From NCBI GenBank assembly GCA_963922205.1, contig CAWUHX010000004.1, forward strand, positions 496,001 through 560,000: a stretch of DNA of 64,000 bases, written 5' to 3'. Of this stretch, positions 1-10,521 are shown one piece after another (the stretch's first letter is position 1; each line of letters starts with the position of its first letter). The notes under the pieces are model-generated. The model made no database searches. It had not been told where the DNA came from and saw only the letters and a program-made list of their open reading frames with translations. The DNA comes from Romanomermis culicivorax (Eukaryota > Nematoda > Enoplea > Mermithida > Mermithidae). A program made the position numbers and the translations under genes.

Positions 1-3000
1 ATCCCCTAGTTGACCCACGTGATGAGGCAACTGAGGAGGCCCGTGAGTGTGGCCGAGAGATGGACGAAGCCCTGGACCGCGATCGTGATCCCGACCTGTG
101 TGAGTTTCGCGAGAGAGCACGGGTGTTCTCCCACCAGGGGTCGATCTGGTCAATCTCCGGCGTGGTCAGCAGGAGGGGTAATTCTACCGCGTCCAGCCGA
201 CAAACATTACGTTGGTAGTCAAACATAATGTTCTTGAACTGTTCTAAGAAGTCCAGTCCGAGTATGAGGTCAACAGGTGCCCAGAAGGGAGACGTAGTCT
301 TGCACACATGGAGATGTACATCGATCCGTGTGTTCGGCTGGCGGTTTCCGGGCAACATGATTTCATATGGTCCCGAAAGGATGGTATGAACAGCTTTACC
401 ATTGAGGCTCATCAATGGGTTAAAGTCGTGATGTTGCTGGAACGCCATGACCGCCTTCGGACTTTCTTTAGCCAAGGCCTTATGAAGGCGTTGGCTAATG
501 ATAGTGCGTGGGCAACCCGTGTCAAGGAAAGCAGGAGTTTCCTTGGTGTCCAGCAGCACGACAAAGCACGGTGTGATTCGGTCAAGCTGGGAGGGTACAT
601 CGTTTTGCACGTAGTGAAAACCGATCCAGCGTTGGACTTTGCGGTAAAGACCCAACGGGGAGAAACGGCTAACAAACCTGACCTGTTTGCTCCGCAGACG
701 GTAGCTGAGATAATAAGATACACCAAGATAGGCAAGGTATCCGGCACCGATCAGCACTGTCAGGGTAATTAGGATGTTAAAGATCAACTGGACCGGCCCG
801 CTCAGGACAGCATGCAAGCCCTGGGCGAGGGTGTGCTCTTGACCCGTAATAACATGGTTTGCTGCCAAACCGACACCTTCCAGAGAGGCCTTGATGTCGG
901 TTCCTACCCCTGCAAAGGCCTGGTAGATGGCGTCTGGTTGCAGGGATAGACCAGCGGTAAAGTTCACCAGCCGGTTGAGTACCGCTTCAATTTGCTCAGT
1001 CTTGTAAACGTACTGTTTAAAGAAGGCAAAGTTTGAAGGGGTCATCGCCAACTGGTCATGGAAGAGCGCCGGCGCCTCAAAGTGAGTGATGTTGAAGCGC
1101 TGCTTCCAGAAGAGTTCCAGTGGGATGTGGCTCACATGGACCGCGCCAGACTCAGTAAACCAGCCCGAGCGATTTCGGAAAATCCCCGTAAAGTGGTGAT
1201 GACACGGCACAATTGGGCTAGATTTAATGAGGTCCGGACCACCGGGGGTGGCGAAGTAGATGGTGCCGCCAACCTGTACAGGTAAGTACTTGTAGCAAAC
1301 GTTCCCCACCCGGTACGAATGGTAAACGTAGGTGGCGTTGACCTTCTGACACGGCCATATTGTCAGCGCATCGCCTGTGAATTCCGCCGTCAGGTCATTC
1401 CTCTGGAGGAATGCCCGGGCACCCAGGGTAGGGTCGAAGCGAAGCAACTGCCAAGTCAGATCAAGATAGCGTTGAGCGTGAGAACAAAGCTCAAGCCACG
1501 TGAACCGGAAACCGTTAATTTCCGACTCCTTGATCTGCTGAGCCAGATAGTTCAGCTTGGCATTGACAGGATCGGGACGGCTGTCCGTTGCCACTCTGAA
1601 CATGTTTTGGGTCAAATTGTATCTCCCGTGGATGCGAAGGAGAAGACCCTGATCCGTCCGGACTGTGGTGGAACGTAGTTCTGGGCACAGTTGGAAGACA
1701 CGGGAGTTTCCCGGGATCTTGAGGGCAACCTGCAGATCATCGATGATGACGTGGTTCCCTGACATGGACGCAGTGTAATTTCCCTTGGGGTGATAATGAC
1801 ACCGCGCCGTGAAGTTTTGTGCAGGCCAGACAATGACCCCGTCTAGAGTAGTGCACTGGCCTGCAGTGGGACTGCATCCACCTACATCGCCTAAGGTGCT
1901 TAGGGCCGTAGTGCCGTCCCACGAAGCGACTTGTCCCTCCTCGATGAAGAGGTTAGTCACTGTCTTGCAGACGTCGCTGCAGCACCATTCGTACATCACT
2001 TCCAATGTTTGGTTTGTGCTATAAAAGCCAGGGCGAATGCCGACAAGTTTTTGTGAACCAAACATTTTAGTGCGATGTGCTAGCGTGCATGCCGCAGGCG
2101 CTAAGTGCTGAGTGGTGATGACGTCTGCAGTGATGCCCCTAGAGCCGAAGAAACCAGTGTTGGTGCAGACTTTGCGGGAGCGCAATGTGCATTTCCACGC
2201 TGTGGTTGTAATCGGGTCTGAGCTAGGGACATACACCGTAACATTCATGCGCCGCGGGCTCCATGAAGATTGCGGTGGTTTACACTCTACCCGCTGGGGT
2301 AACTCAAGTGGATGTCCGCTTCTTGAGAGACCGCAAAATTGATACTGAGCCGCCGGTGCTGACAAACTCACCCCTAGAAACAGTGATGCTACCAAGGTCA
2401 ATTTTATTGTCAAAAACAACTGTACAAACGTAATTTGTAAGTGTTCACTCAATTTCACAAATCTGGCCTGAGGGGCAGTGTCAGATTTCTTCTTCGTCGC
2501 TGTCGGACGAGATTGGTTCCTGGTCGGGGAAATCGAGGACCAATTCACCGCTGGGGAGGATTTCCCGAAGGGTACCGACTTTCGGCGACCGTGGGTTGAC
2601 TGCCGTTGGGAACGGTGATGTTTCGACAATGCTGACATCCTCATTAACTGGACGTAAGGTCTCGTCGACGGCCATGGGTTCGACGACGGGCGACTTGGTC
2701 GCGGCGGTCGGAGATGTCGTTTGGGCTGGTGCCGGCGATTTGATCTGGGCTGTTGCCGGCGGTGTAGGATCATTTGCGGGTTCCTTGGCCGGGGGCGAGG
2801 AAGCAGTAATGTCCATTTTAGTTGGCGATGTCGCGGCAACAGGTGGTGCTGCTGCCGGTGATGTAGCGGCGGCAGCAGGCAGGAGGATCCGACTAGCCTG
2901 TTCGACTGCTCGGCGGACGGCATCGACTGAAGGCGAGGATGGCTCCCCGTCCAATAAGAACTTCTCGACGGGCGAGATGGTGATAGTCCCATTGGCAATG

Positions 3001-4999
3001 AACTCGAGTGCCCGGCGGGCGACGTCGGGTCGTAATAGGCGCATCGAGACGGGTGCTGCAAGCACGACGTCGGCGGCCGTGAGTGCTTCGACATTTGATG
3101 GCTCGTTGAGGAGAGTCCACGGCAAATGCGGGTATTTCTTGGCCAGGTCGACTGACCAGATGGCCAACATCGCGTCTTGGACGGGCGATGGCGCTGTGAA
3201 CAAGAAATCAATAGAGTCGTGGACTGGGAGAGATTCCTGGTTCCTACTCCAGGATCACTTGAAGAAGAAGGTAGTATACCTGACAAATTCATGGGCTCGA
3301 CCTGGTCGAGGACTTCCGTAGCCGAATCCGTGGGGATCGAAGGCGGTGGTCCTGGAGGGACGATGCGGGCCGGTGGCGCCGAAGACTTCGTATTCGCGGC
3401 TGGAGTTGGCTCGGCAGTCTTGAGTTTAGGTATGCGATACGATGCGAGGATGTTAGCGTGGCCAACAAACTGCGGTGTCGTCGAGGGGTCCAGAGTGACC
3501 GGCATCGCATACTTTGGTGGTGGTGGTGGCAGCGGTATGTCCGATACGTTCATCGGTACGGGTACCTGGGCTGCTTGGACCACTGAAAATCCAATACTGA
3601 TTACGCAGACAGGATAACACTGTTGTGAAGAATCTGTCAGGTGTTCAGCAAGTGCCTCATCATCCAGGTCAAGAGGATCCGGATGAGGAGGGCCATCGGT
3701 AGCCCCAACGGCGTTGTTGCGGCGTATGGGCTGCCGATAATGGTTTCCTGTCCCGTTGGGAGGGTGATAACCATTTCTTTGATGATACACATTTGTCCCC
3801 TGGGAAGAATAACCAGTATCTTGGTAGACATTCTCACCCGTGTTTGCCGGATTGCGCTGCGGACAGGCAGTTGATCGGTGCACTCGCACTTGACGACAAT
3901 GAGGGCATGGCCTATCACATCGGTCCGTGGGGTGGGCACGTGTACGGCAAAAGTAACAGCGACCACCGTTAGCGGCGTTGTTACCGGGAGCGGCACCGGT
4001 GGGACGCTGGGCCCGGCAGTCGGCGTCGCTATGTGTACACAGTCCGTGGAAGGAGCACGTTTGAAGGTGTGCTCCCGACGAGCGTCGCCCGGCGGACTGA
4101 TTTGGTGTCGACGGCTGTGGAGGCGGCGTCTGTTGGATTGGCGCGGGTGCACGTTGCTGGGCCGTGAGCTTCACTACGTGGGCCGTGAGCCTGGCCATTT
4201 CCTGTTTCAAGCGGCGAACCTCATCGGCGGAGGATGACGACGTTGGAGCGTTGCTCTGACGACCGTTTGCGCTTCTGTTAGGCATATCGGGATTATATCC
4301 GGCGTGTTTAGGTTCTGAAGAGAAAACGGCGTTAGATGGAGCAGTGTACCGGATCTCGTCCCGAAAGATTTGGGATTCTGCGTAACAGGCTGCCTTGAGT
4401 GTCTCTTCAAGAGTCGTGAACTCCCTAAACTTGATACTATCTCGGAGGACCGGCTTCAGTCCCCGCAGAAAGATAGGTTTGATGATAGAATCTCGGACAT
4501 CCGTCGCGAGATCTGGATACGCTACCCTGGATAGTCTCTTGAGGTGCTCAAGGTAGACTATCGCGGACTCTGTCGGCTTCTGCAGTCGATCTTGGATCAG
4601 CTGCTGATGCAGATCAGAGTCGCGCCCTACCGGAAAATCTCTCCGTAGAAAAGCCGTAAACTCTTCGTAGCGGGTAGGTATTGGAGTGCTGCTGCTAAAG
4701 TCCCGGTAGGAGGCGAGAGCAGGACCCGTGAGGCATGACTCCAGAAAGGCGATTTTATACGCATGATCCGTTTCGCTTACACCCTGAAGTGTAAAGAAAC
4801 GAGTAAGATGCGACATAAAATCGGTGATAGACTCACCAAAAGCACCGGAGAAGGTGGGAGGGGCCATAAAGCTGGACACGGGAGGGTGCCTCCGACCATT
4901 CATGGCCTCTAACTTTTGGTTGAGGGGTCCAAGAGCATTCTCAAATGCTGCCTGGACCTTGTTCTCGATCTGTGAAGGGAGATCAGTTTCCGACTTCAT
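1..4999 (-). CDS. Gag / env-like / retropepsin polyprotein frame, 3' end outside window
   Basis: One minus-strand frame has no stop from 5,161 to base 1. The first in-frame ATG is at 4,999, which gives at least 1,666 codons. Residues ~1-250 resemble a retrotransposon Gag capsid. A knuckle of form C-x2-C-x5-H-x4-C has Cys365, Cys368, His374 and Cys379. A Ser/Arg/Pro-rich stretch (~600-835) overlaps another frame. A signal-peptide-like hydrophobic run lies at ~855-880, followed by a Cys-rich ectodomain with several N-x-S/T sites. A membrane segment lies at ~1403-1427. A retropepsin follows, with DTG at Asp1493 and a GLDFL motif near 1578. An RS-rich tail runs to the edge. The glycoprotein is called env-like from its layout, not from proven homology. 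Translation may begin in an upstream spliced exon. Confidence 0.75.
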   Translation of the reverse strand, partial: MKSETDLPSQIENKVQAAFENALGPLNQKLEAMNGRRHPPVSSFMAPPTFSGAFGESITDFMSHLTRFFTLQGVSETDHAYKIAFLESCLTGPALASYRDFSSSTPIPTRYEEFTAFLRRDFPVGRDSDLHQQLIQDRLQKPTESAIVYLEHLKRLSRVAYPDLATDVRDSIIKPIFLRGLKPVLRDSIKFREFTTLEETLKAACYAESQIFRDEIRYTAPSNAVFSSEPKHAGYNPDMPNRSANGRQSNAPTSSSSADEVRRLKQEMARLTAHVVKLTAQQRAPAPIQQTPPPQPSTPNQSAGRRSSGAHLQTCSFHGLCTHSDADCRAQRPTGAAPGNNAANGGRCYFCRTRAHPTDRCDRPCPHCRQVRVHRSTACPQRNPANTGENVYQDTGYSSQGTNVYHQRNGYHPPNGTGNHYRQPIRRNNAVGATDGPPHPDPLDLDDEALAEHLTDSSQQCYPVCVISIGFSVVQAAQVPVPMNVSDIPLPPPPPKYAMPVTLDPSTTPQFVGHANILASYRIPKLKTAEPTPAANTKSSAPPARIVPPGPPPSIPTDSATEVLDQVEPMNLSGILPSSSSDPGVGTRNLSQSTTLLISCSQRHRPSKTRCWPSGQSTWPRNTRICRGLSSTSHQMSKHSRPPTSCLQHPSRCAYYDPTSPAGHSSSLPMGLSPSRPSRSSYWTGSHPRLQSMPSAEQSNRLVGSSCLLPPLHHRQQHHLLPRHRQLKWTLLLPRPRPRNPQMILHRRQQPRSNRRHQPKRHLRPPRPSRPSSNPWPSTRPYVQLMRMSALSKHHRSQRQSTHGRRKSVPFGKSSPAVNWSSISPTRNQSRPTATKKKSDTAPQARFVKLSEHLQITFVQLFLTIKLTLVASLFLGVSLSAPAAQYQFCGLSRSGHPLELPQRVECKPPQSSWSPRRMNVTVYVPSSDPITTTAWKCTLRSRKVCTNTGFFGSRGITADVITTQHLAPAACTLAHRTKMFGSQKLVGIRPGFYSTNQTLEVMYEWCCSDVCKTVTNLFIEEGQVASWDGTTALSTLGDVGGCSPTAGQCTTLDGVIVWPAQNFTARCHYHPKGNYTASMSGNHVIIDDLQVALKIPGNSRVFQLCPELRSTTVRTDQGLLLRIHGRYNLTQNMFRVATDSRPDPVNAKLNYLAQQIKESEINGFRFTWLELCSHAQRYLDLTWQLLRFDPTLGARAFLQRNDLTAEFTGDALTIWPCQKVNATYVYHSYRVGNVCYKYLPVQVGGTIYFATPGGPDLIKSSPIVPCHHHFTGIFRNRSGWFTESGAVHVSHIPLELFWKQRFNITHFEAPALFHDQLAMTPSNFAFFKQYVYKTEQIEAVLNRLVNFTAGLSLQPDAIYQAFAGVGTDIKASLEGVGLAANHVITGQEHTLAQGLHAVLSGPVQLIFNILITLTVLIGAGYLAYLGVSYYLSYRLRSKQVRFVSRFSPLGLYRKVQRWIGFHYVQNDVPSQLDRITPCFVVLLDTKETPAFLDTGCPRTIISQRLHKALAKESPKAVMAFQQHHDFNPLMSLNGKAVHTILSGPYEIMLPGNRQPNTRIDVHLHVCKTTSPFWAPVDLILGLDFLEQFKNIMFDYQRNVCRLDAVELPLLLTTPEIDQIDPWWENTRALSRNSHRSGSRSRSRASSISRPHSRASSVASSRGSTRG
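2481..3254 (-). CDS. Overlapping frame (ORF X) with acidic C-terminus, -1 relative to the Gag frame
   Basis: A second minus-strand frame is open from 3,254 to a stop at 2,481 (about 258 codons). It lies entirely inside the longer polyprotein frame, shifted by -1. It begins directly after a TGA and its first ATG is internal, so it is more likely entered by frameshifting or splicing than by its own start. The N-terminal ~120 residues look globular, with helical hydrophobic spacing. A Pro/Ala/Ser/Thr-rich linker follows, and the protein ends in an acidic tail (DSDEEEI). The overlapping Gag-env frame here is Ser/Arg/Pro/His-rich and looks less protein-like. Copy B keeps recognisable remains of this frame (28,042-28,789). 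The function is unknown; I infer a Gag-terminal domain. Confidence 0.5.
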   Translation of the reverse strand, partial: SWSRNQESLPVHDSIDFLFTAPSPVQDAMLAIWSVDLAKKYPHLPWTLLNEPSNVEALTAADVVLAAPVSMRLLRPDVARRALEFIANGTITISPVEKFLLDGEPSSPSVDAVRRAVEQASRILLPAAAATSPAAAPPVAATSPTKMDITASSPPAKEPANDPTPPATAQIKSPAPAQTTSPTAATKSPVVEPMAVDETLRPVNEDVSIVETSPFPTAVNPRSPKVGTLREILPSGELVLDFPDQEPISSDSDEEEI

Positions 5000-6859
5000 G
5001 TCCGAGGGTTCGTTTTCCCGTAAGGTGGTTAGAACAGACGTCCTTGCCCGTGAAGCAATTAAGTCAAATTGAATAGAGAGCGGCTCACTGGTCTGTACAG
5101 GCTGGGTACTGAGACGGCAGGAACGACGGGGTGTCTCTATTGTGTAAAATGAAAGTGAGTACTACTTTTGAATTCGCGGCGAAAGAGCGCGTGAATTCGG
5201 AAAAACGCGTGTGCGACGGCGTTTAAGACGTAAATTGACTTAGCTTAAGACTAGCGATCACGGAGAGGGAGCTAGAATGGAATAGGATTATAAGATGTAA
5301 GATCAGAGTACATCAGGGTGACGCAGAAGGGAATTTATCTGGTCGCCCGTGATGGACAGAGGCTTGGCCTGAGATATGGGGAATCGATCCCGACCAAAAT
5401 GTAGAATTTGGGGCCTGGACCCGGCAATTAGAATAGGTGAAGAGGACAGAAGATCATATAGAAAGGAGAGAAGAGGCGGTTTTTCCTGCCGAGAAATAAG
5501 GTGACGGATAAACCCGCTCAGGAGGGATTTTTCCTGGAGGTTCGACCGCTGTACTAGTTTACAAACCTTGGGGCGAGGCGGACTCGTAGCCGGCAAGATC
5601 CTACTCACCAGGAGTAGCGCATAAAGTGGCATAAGGTAAAAAGGATGGGGTCAACTGAAAATGAACTTAAGAGGGAGCAATAAATAGGGACAAAACTAAT
5701 TTACAAACCCAGTTACGCAAAGGGGTCGCGCAGTTACGCAACGGGCCTCACTCGCCAGGAGCGATTGCGATCTCTGCATAGTGAGACGGACTATACAGGA
5801 GGTTCCGTGCTGGACGACATTCGCAAATAACTAACAGCCGTGTCCGGAACGGGAGCCCGCATTCCGAACAGAACGGACACTCTCCAGGAGTATTATACAC
5901 AGCTGGTGGCCGGGTTTGCCGATCACTGAGATGAAGTGAGGTTCGCAGGTCACACAGTAGAAGAGGGAAGGAGCACGGGTACCAAGGGTGCTATTCTGAC
6001 ACACTCAGTCAGTTAAAATGAAATACTCTGGATGTTTTGAGGGCGCACCCGAAAACATCTAAGGGATCACGGGTACAAGGTGTCCCTGATTGAATATGAG
6101 TGTAAAGTATGTATCGAGGCGTACTCAATACCTTCGCTGAGGCGGACTCAACGGTGCCTATTATTTACATGACTAATAAAGGGTAGACCGCGGAGGCGGA
6201 CTCTGGGTCAGTGGCGACTCTAGCGCGGGCATCGTTAAGCCAGTTAACGAAGGCGTTCGAGTGAAAGAAATATGACAGGGGGTCCTATACACTCTAGGCC
6301 CAACCGGAGGCTGTGCCGCGGTCCCTTGGGAACCACTACGGCGGGGACACTAAAGAAGATCTATGTATGACAGCTCGATGAGATGAAAGAAAATGAGTGA
6401 ATTTAGATAAGAAATTTACAAGAAGATTGCCGAACCCCTTGCAGACGTCAGACACAGGCAGTACCGACTGCAAATGCCAATCGTCTGCACGAGTCAAGCA
6501 ACCAACCCAGCTGAGGCCGAGTGTAACTCGTTCAAACCTGCAGTTAAAGCTTGAAAACAGCCACATACTGATCAACAGTGCCGCTACCCGGGCGGACAAC
6601 CTGATCAGTACGCAGGCTAGTGAGCATCTCAGGTGGTGTATGTATGTGGACTGATGTTTCCCAGGCATCAGTCCCCAGACACACACAAACCCTTGAACAA
6701 GAGAGGTAGGTGATAGGACCATGCGCCAGCGACCACCTACACCTCAAGTGGAATACTCATAGGGCCGACAGTAACCTGGTGCGGACGTCAGAAGGTAGGG
6801 GGTATGGACCAACACATAACCTTGGTGCTGACTGCAGGTGCCTGGGATAAGAGCATTCA

Positions 6860-7480
6860 AGTATCACATCGCAGTTGCAGACGCCAGGGGTGAGTGCCTA
6901 AGGCCAGCAAACCCCTGCAGTAGCACGTAATGTTACCGTTGCAGACGTCAGAAATAGGGTCATGTAACCTCAATTCCTGCTGCGAGAGCATGATACATTG
7001 TCATTGCTGACGTCAGCAATAGGGCCCTGAAGCCAGCTATCGGTGTACAGCAACACGTGATGGTGCCGTTGCTGAGGTCAAAAGGTGGAACCGAGGGTCT
7101 GATACCTTAGATCAATGACATGAGATGCAGTTGTTGCAGACGTCAGATGTGGCACCCGTAAGACCTGCACATCTTCGAATAGTGACACGGTGCGTCACCA
7201 TTGCTGACGTCACAGATGGGGTGCAGAGAACCAGCCGAACCTGTTGCAACAACGTTGGCTTCACCTGTTGCAGACGTCAGAAGTCATTACTGCTGGAGTG
7301 TTAACTTGAACAACAACACGTAGTGCCTGTTGCTGACGTCAGGAGTAGAACCCGGAGGGCTACCCACCCCTTAAAACAACAGCAAGTGAAGCGGCTGTTG
7401 CAGACGTTAGTGGTTGCATCCGTGAGGCTGAACCACACAACAACAACAACCCGTAACGTTGTCGTTGCTGACGTCAAAGA
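6860..7480. repeat. Tandem CRE-like motif array, ~66-bp period
   Basis: Ten sites of the form TTGC(A/T)GACGTCA occur near 6868, 6938, 7003, 7068, 7130, 7199, 7264, 7327, 7393 and 7462, with spacings of 62-70 bp. CAGACGTC and CTGACGTC forms largely alternate, suggesting a dimeric unit of ~131 bp. Four sites carry the full palindrome TGACGTCA, the known binding site of CREB/ATF-type bZIP proteins. An isolated similar site lies near 6,438. Sequence between the sites is poorly conserved, so the motif rather than the whole unit appears to be maintained. A role as enhancer or leader element is inference. Confidence 0.7.
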
Positions 7481-7615
7481 ACATGACCCGTAAAGTCTAT
7501 GGTCTAGCTGCAACAACCGGAAAGTAGAAGAAACAGACCTTACAGTAAGTAGAAATGAAGAAGAGAGAAACTTATGTAAGGGTGTCATACTGTAGCGGTG
7601 GCATCCGAAAAACAG

Positions 7616-7617
<2 letters not shown>

Positions 7618-7658
<41 letters not shown>
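7618..7658. repeat. 41-base poly-T tract
   Basis: An uninterrupted run of 41 T (poly-A on the element sense strand) lies in the copy A leader. The equivalent place in copy B (~33,144) has only about eight T. The length is likely to vary between alleles and to be error-prone in sequencing. Confidence 0.9.
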
Positions 7659-9145
7659 CCACCACTCAGATGACTAAGGAAGGGAAAACAGGAGGGAAAA
7701 TAACCAAAGACGGGGGATACGAGAGTTGGACATGCGCGTGTTAAATGTGTAAACAGTAGGTGTAAAATTTTGGGGCCGGAAAAGTGAGCAAATCCGACAG
7801 TTTCCGCCGACAGACAAAAAGACTGTACACAATTAACAAATCGCAGCCACGTATGACGTCCAGAATCATACGTGGAGGGTGTACGGTATCATGGGGTCAC
7901 GGACCACCAACAGTCAGGAGAGGCCGTAAACCCCTACAGCTGTGATACCAGTACCCGCGTATGGGTATACTGTAGTTACAGTACGGGAATGGGCACAGGC
8001 GTACTGTAATAGCACCACCTGGAGGGCTACAGTATACCACTCAGGATTAGAGGAGGGGGGGGGATAGGGGAGAGAAACAGATAAGGGAATTTACAACACA
8101 CATTAAATATGCAGAATGTACAGAATTAATCAGAGGAGAAATACAGAATACTCGATATATAACTCAACTCTGGGACAAATAACACGACTCTGGGGATAAA
8201 TAACTCGACTCAGAGGGGAATTTATTACTCATAGGGGATAATACACACGCATGAGATAGTTATTTACACATATAGATCACATTTGGATCACTCGTAAGGG
8301 GCAAATCCCGTCTTACAGTAATAACTCTCGGTGGCACGGGAAAAAATTTCCGACTACAGTAATAACACGCGACGTGAGGTGGGGGTATCCGACCTACAGT
8401 AGCGGTAATCCGAAATAAGGGGCATTCCCGACTTATTAGGCAGTAAACCCGAATTTGGGGGGTCTCCGACTTATTGGATGGCTAGTGCCCAATTTTAAGG
8501 GGGCTTGTCCGACTTAAAATGGGAGTTGACCCGACCTGGGGGTAGATCCGACCCAAGGGTAAAGTTTTACACTTAAGGGCGAGTGCCAGACTTAAGGTCG
8601 ATTTTCCAGCCTCGCCATGTCACATATTGCGCCATCCATGTCACATTTTATGGCATGTTGATCTTGGGAGAGCTGAGGAGGTTTGGGTATCTCATCAGGT
8701 GATACCGTGTTTTAGACGTCACATTGATGGTGAACCATATCAGATTGATCCTATTACAGTGAGTAATAGGCTGTGACTCCTGATGGATACTGGCATTTTC
8801 CCCAGGCTTCCCAAGTTGGCGTTGGGGCCTAACCTGGCAATTAGTGGCTATAGAGAGGTCTATAGCTGGTTCTCTTGGGTTGTCCTTGGGGTCTTGCTGT
8901 AGGGTAATGGACAACGCTGCCAGGCTAGGTGCGACAATCCCCGAGTCCTACTCAGTGAGAGTGGGGACAGGGTCACCCGTAAAATGACCTAAATTGTGGG
9001 ACCCGGTTATGAACCAGACAGCCCCTTTTTAGCCCGAACCTGAGAGGTGGAGGCCCTACTTATCTGTGGAAACCTTGGGAAACCGACTTAGGAAGGATTT
9101 CCCAACAAATAACCCACAAATAACAATAATCCCCTGAGAAGACTC

Positions 9146-9245
9146 NNNNNNNNNNNNNNNNNNNNNNNNNNNNNNNNNNNNNNNNNNNNNNNNNNNNNNN
9201 NNNNNNNNNNNNNNNNNNNNNNNNNNNNNNNNNNNNNNNNNNNNN
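9146..9245. other. Assembly gap of 100 N
   Basis: Exactly 100 N separate copy A from the left LTR of Gypsy1. The first two bases of that LTR fall inside the gap, judging from the other LTR. The exact length of 100 suggests a placeholder rather than a measured distance. Confidence 0.95.
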
Positions 9246-9858
9246 TTGTGCAGGTCTTTCCTTAAGAGGCGTAAGAAAAGATTGGGTCTGAACTGACCTG
9301 TTAGAACTGATACCTTGGCTAAGCCTCGGTGATCTGTGCAACAGTCCGGTTATCCCCAGACCTACAACAACAAAGATAAACTTTGTTCTAAATACGGGGG
9401 CCTTACCAAGGTCCTCCGCAGTCTCCTAGATGAGACAAGGAATCCCCTCAGGGATAAACTTACTTGGGTATAACCCGAAAGGGGTTTCCCAAAACTTACT
9501 TGATGTAAGCCGGCGCCTGGGCCTCTGGCCCTCCGCCTTCGTCGACGCGGATTATCTAAATAAACAAACGAATATATTAAGCAATAAGTCCGGCGAAATA
9601 TGTAAAAAGAATGTGGGTATACCACAGTGCAATACTCATAAAAAACACAAGTTGCTGGGAAAATTGTATTTGGGGACGCCAGCAAAAATGTCAAGAAATA
9701 TAATAAAAACGATATAAAGTGAAGAATGAATTTCACTATCTTTTTTGGTCTTTTGGTGGCGCTCCATTCTATGCAAATGTCTGCGCCGCTGGTCGTCCCT
9801 GTCGTCGATTTGCATGTCGATTTCCCCACACGAATTGGCATCAACAGGGTGCCCAACA
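9244..9858 (-). repeat. Gypsy1 3' LTR
   Basis: 615 bp, homologous to 23,286-23,900 at a constant offset of 14,042 bp with no indels. The only difference I found is C at 9,794 against A at 23,836. The outer two bases lie in the N gap. The inner end (9,858) abuts a short purine run on the element strand (GAGGGA), a weak polypurine-tract candidate. ORFs of 165 and 95 codons inside the LTR are present in both copies but show no domain, and I do not call them genes. Confidence 0.9.
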
Positions 9859-10521
9859 TCCCTCGCGCGTCGAAACCGACCTACGGGAGGTAGAAAAAAA
9901 AACTTTTGGCCGGGTTACCCCGGCATTAAAAAGAATTAATCAAAAAAGAACAAAATCTACAATTCCGGCTGACTCCTGATAAACAGTTTGTCTCACCGGA
10001 CTCCCGTTTCACAGTCTGTCCTAATAGAACTCCTGTGCTGGTCGTTGGACACAACGAATACCAAGGGCTTCGCCGCAATGGCTGGCAAGTGACGTCCATT
10101 TTGACCTCGGCGTTGATGGAATAACCTCCTGCCCTAAGGAGTACGACGTAAACGTCGGTGCCGAATGTGGCCGGTTTCGGGCTCGGCCGCTCGGTCTGCA
10201 TGCTGTGTCAATTCGTTGGCCGTGGGTCTAACCGCATGCAAATCGACTTCCCGCCTCTCTATTTTTTCTAAATTAAACTAAAATACGAGATTATATGGCG
10301 ATACAAAAAGACGACGCGGGAATGTACGGATATCACAAAATTTTAAAATGCGCTAAAAAATTTGAGCAAAAGTGTGGCCAAAAGTTTTAAAATATTTTTT
10401 ACGGTTGCGTTTTTGCACCGGTTTTGTCAAAAAAGAGATTTTTGATGGCCAGCAGCACCGAAAATAATGTTTTTGGATTTTTTGTTTTTTGATTTTTTTT
10501 TTTGGATTTTTTGTGATTTTA
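9859..10521 (-). other. Gypsy1 segment between third ORF and 3' LTR
   Basis: About 660 bp with no convincing coding region. It contains Met-start frames under 100 codons on both strands, a T-rich stretch (10,440-10,560), and a short passage near 10,235 (GCATGCAAATCGACTTCCC) that resembles part of the LTR near 9,810. It is probably the 3' untranslated region of the third ORF. Confidence 0.6.

Larger units (their letters stand above)
1..9145 (-). mobile_element. Copy A: LTR retroelement with Gag, env-like and protease regions, cut by window edge
   Basis: This is the 5' part of a large minus-strand retroelement, homologous along its length to 25,605-34,563 (copy B). In element order it holds a ~4-kb leader (9,145-5,162), Gag, a zinc knuckle, a linker, an envelope-like glycoprotein region and a retropepsin, and it then leaves the window at base 1. 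The right end stops at a 100-N gap, at the same point where copy B has its splice-donor-like junction. Copy A is less decayed than copy B: its main frame has no stops and it keeps many CpGs that copy B has lost. The RT and integrase parts lie outside the window. Confidence 0.85.
5162..9145 (-). other. Copy A leader / 5' untranslated region, probably mostly intronic
   Basis: About 4 kb lies between the 5' end of the element and the Gag frame, with no convincing coding region. It contains a ~66-bp-period array of CRE-like motifs (6,860-7,480), a 41-T homopolymer (7,618-7,658), and short repeats built on CGACTCTG (8,160-8,230) and TCCGACTTA (8,280-8,610). The copy B counterpart (30,720-34,563) is bounded by a donor-like CTAG|GTGAGTC at its start and a CACAATAG|AGACACC acceptor-like site just before Gag. 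The region may therefore be spliced out of a Gag mRNA. Confidence 0.6.

Noticed and set aside
2596-3321. Plus-strand frame of 241 codons
   Set aside because: It is the antisense of ORF X and the polyprotein frame in a GC-rich Pro/Ala-coding stretch that has few stops in any frame; no domain.
9060-9341. ORF running across the first N gap
   Set aside because: Translation through unknown bases; the two sides belong to different elements.
9362-9859. 165-168 codon frames inside both LTRs of Gypsy1
   Set aside because: They lie in LTR sequence, start at non-ATG codons in part, and show no domain. Identity between the two copies only reflects LTR identity.
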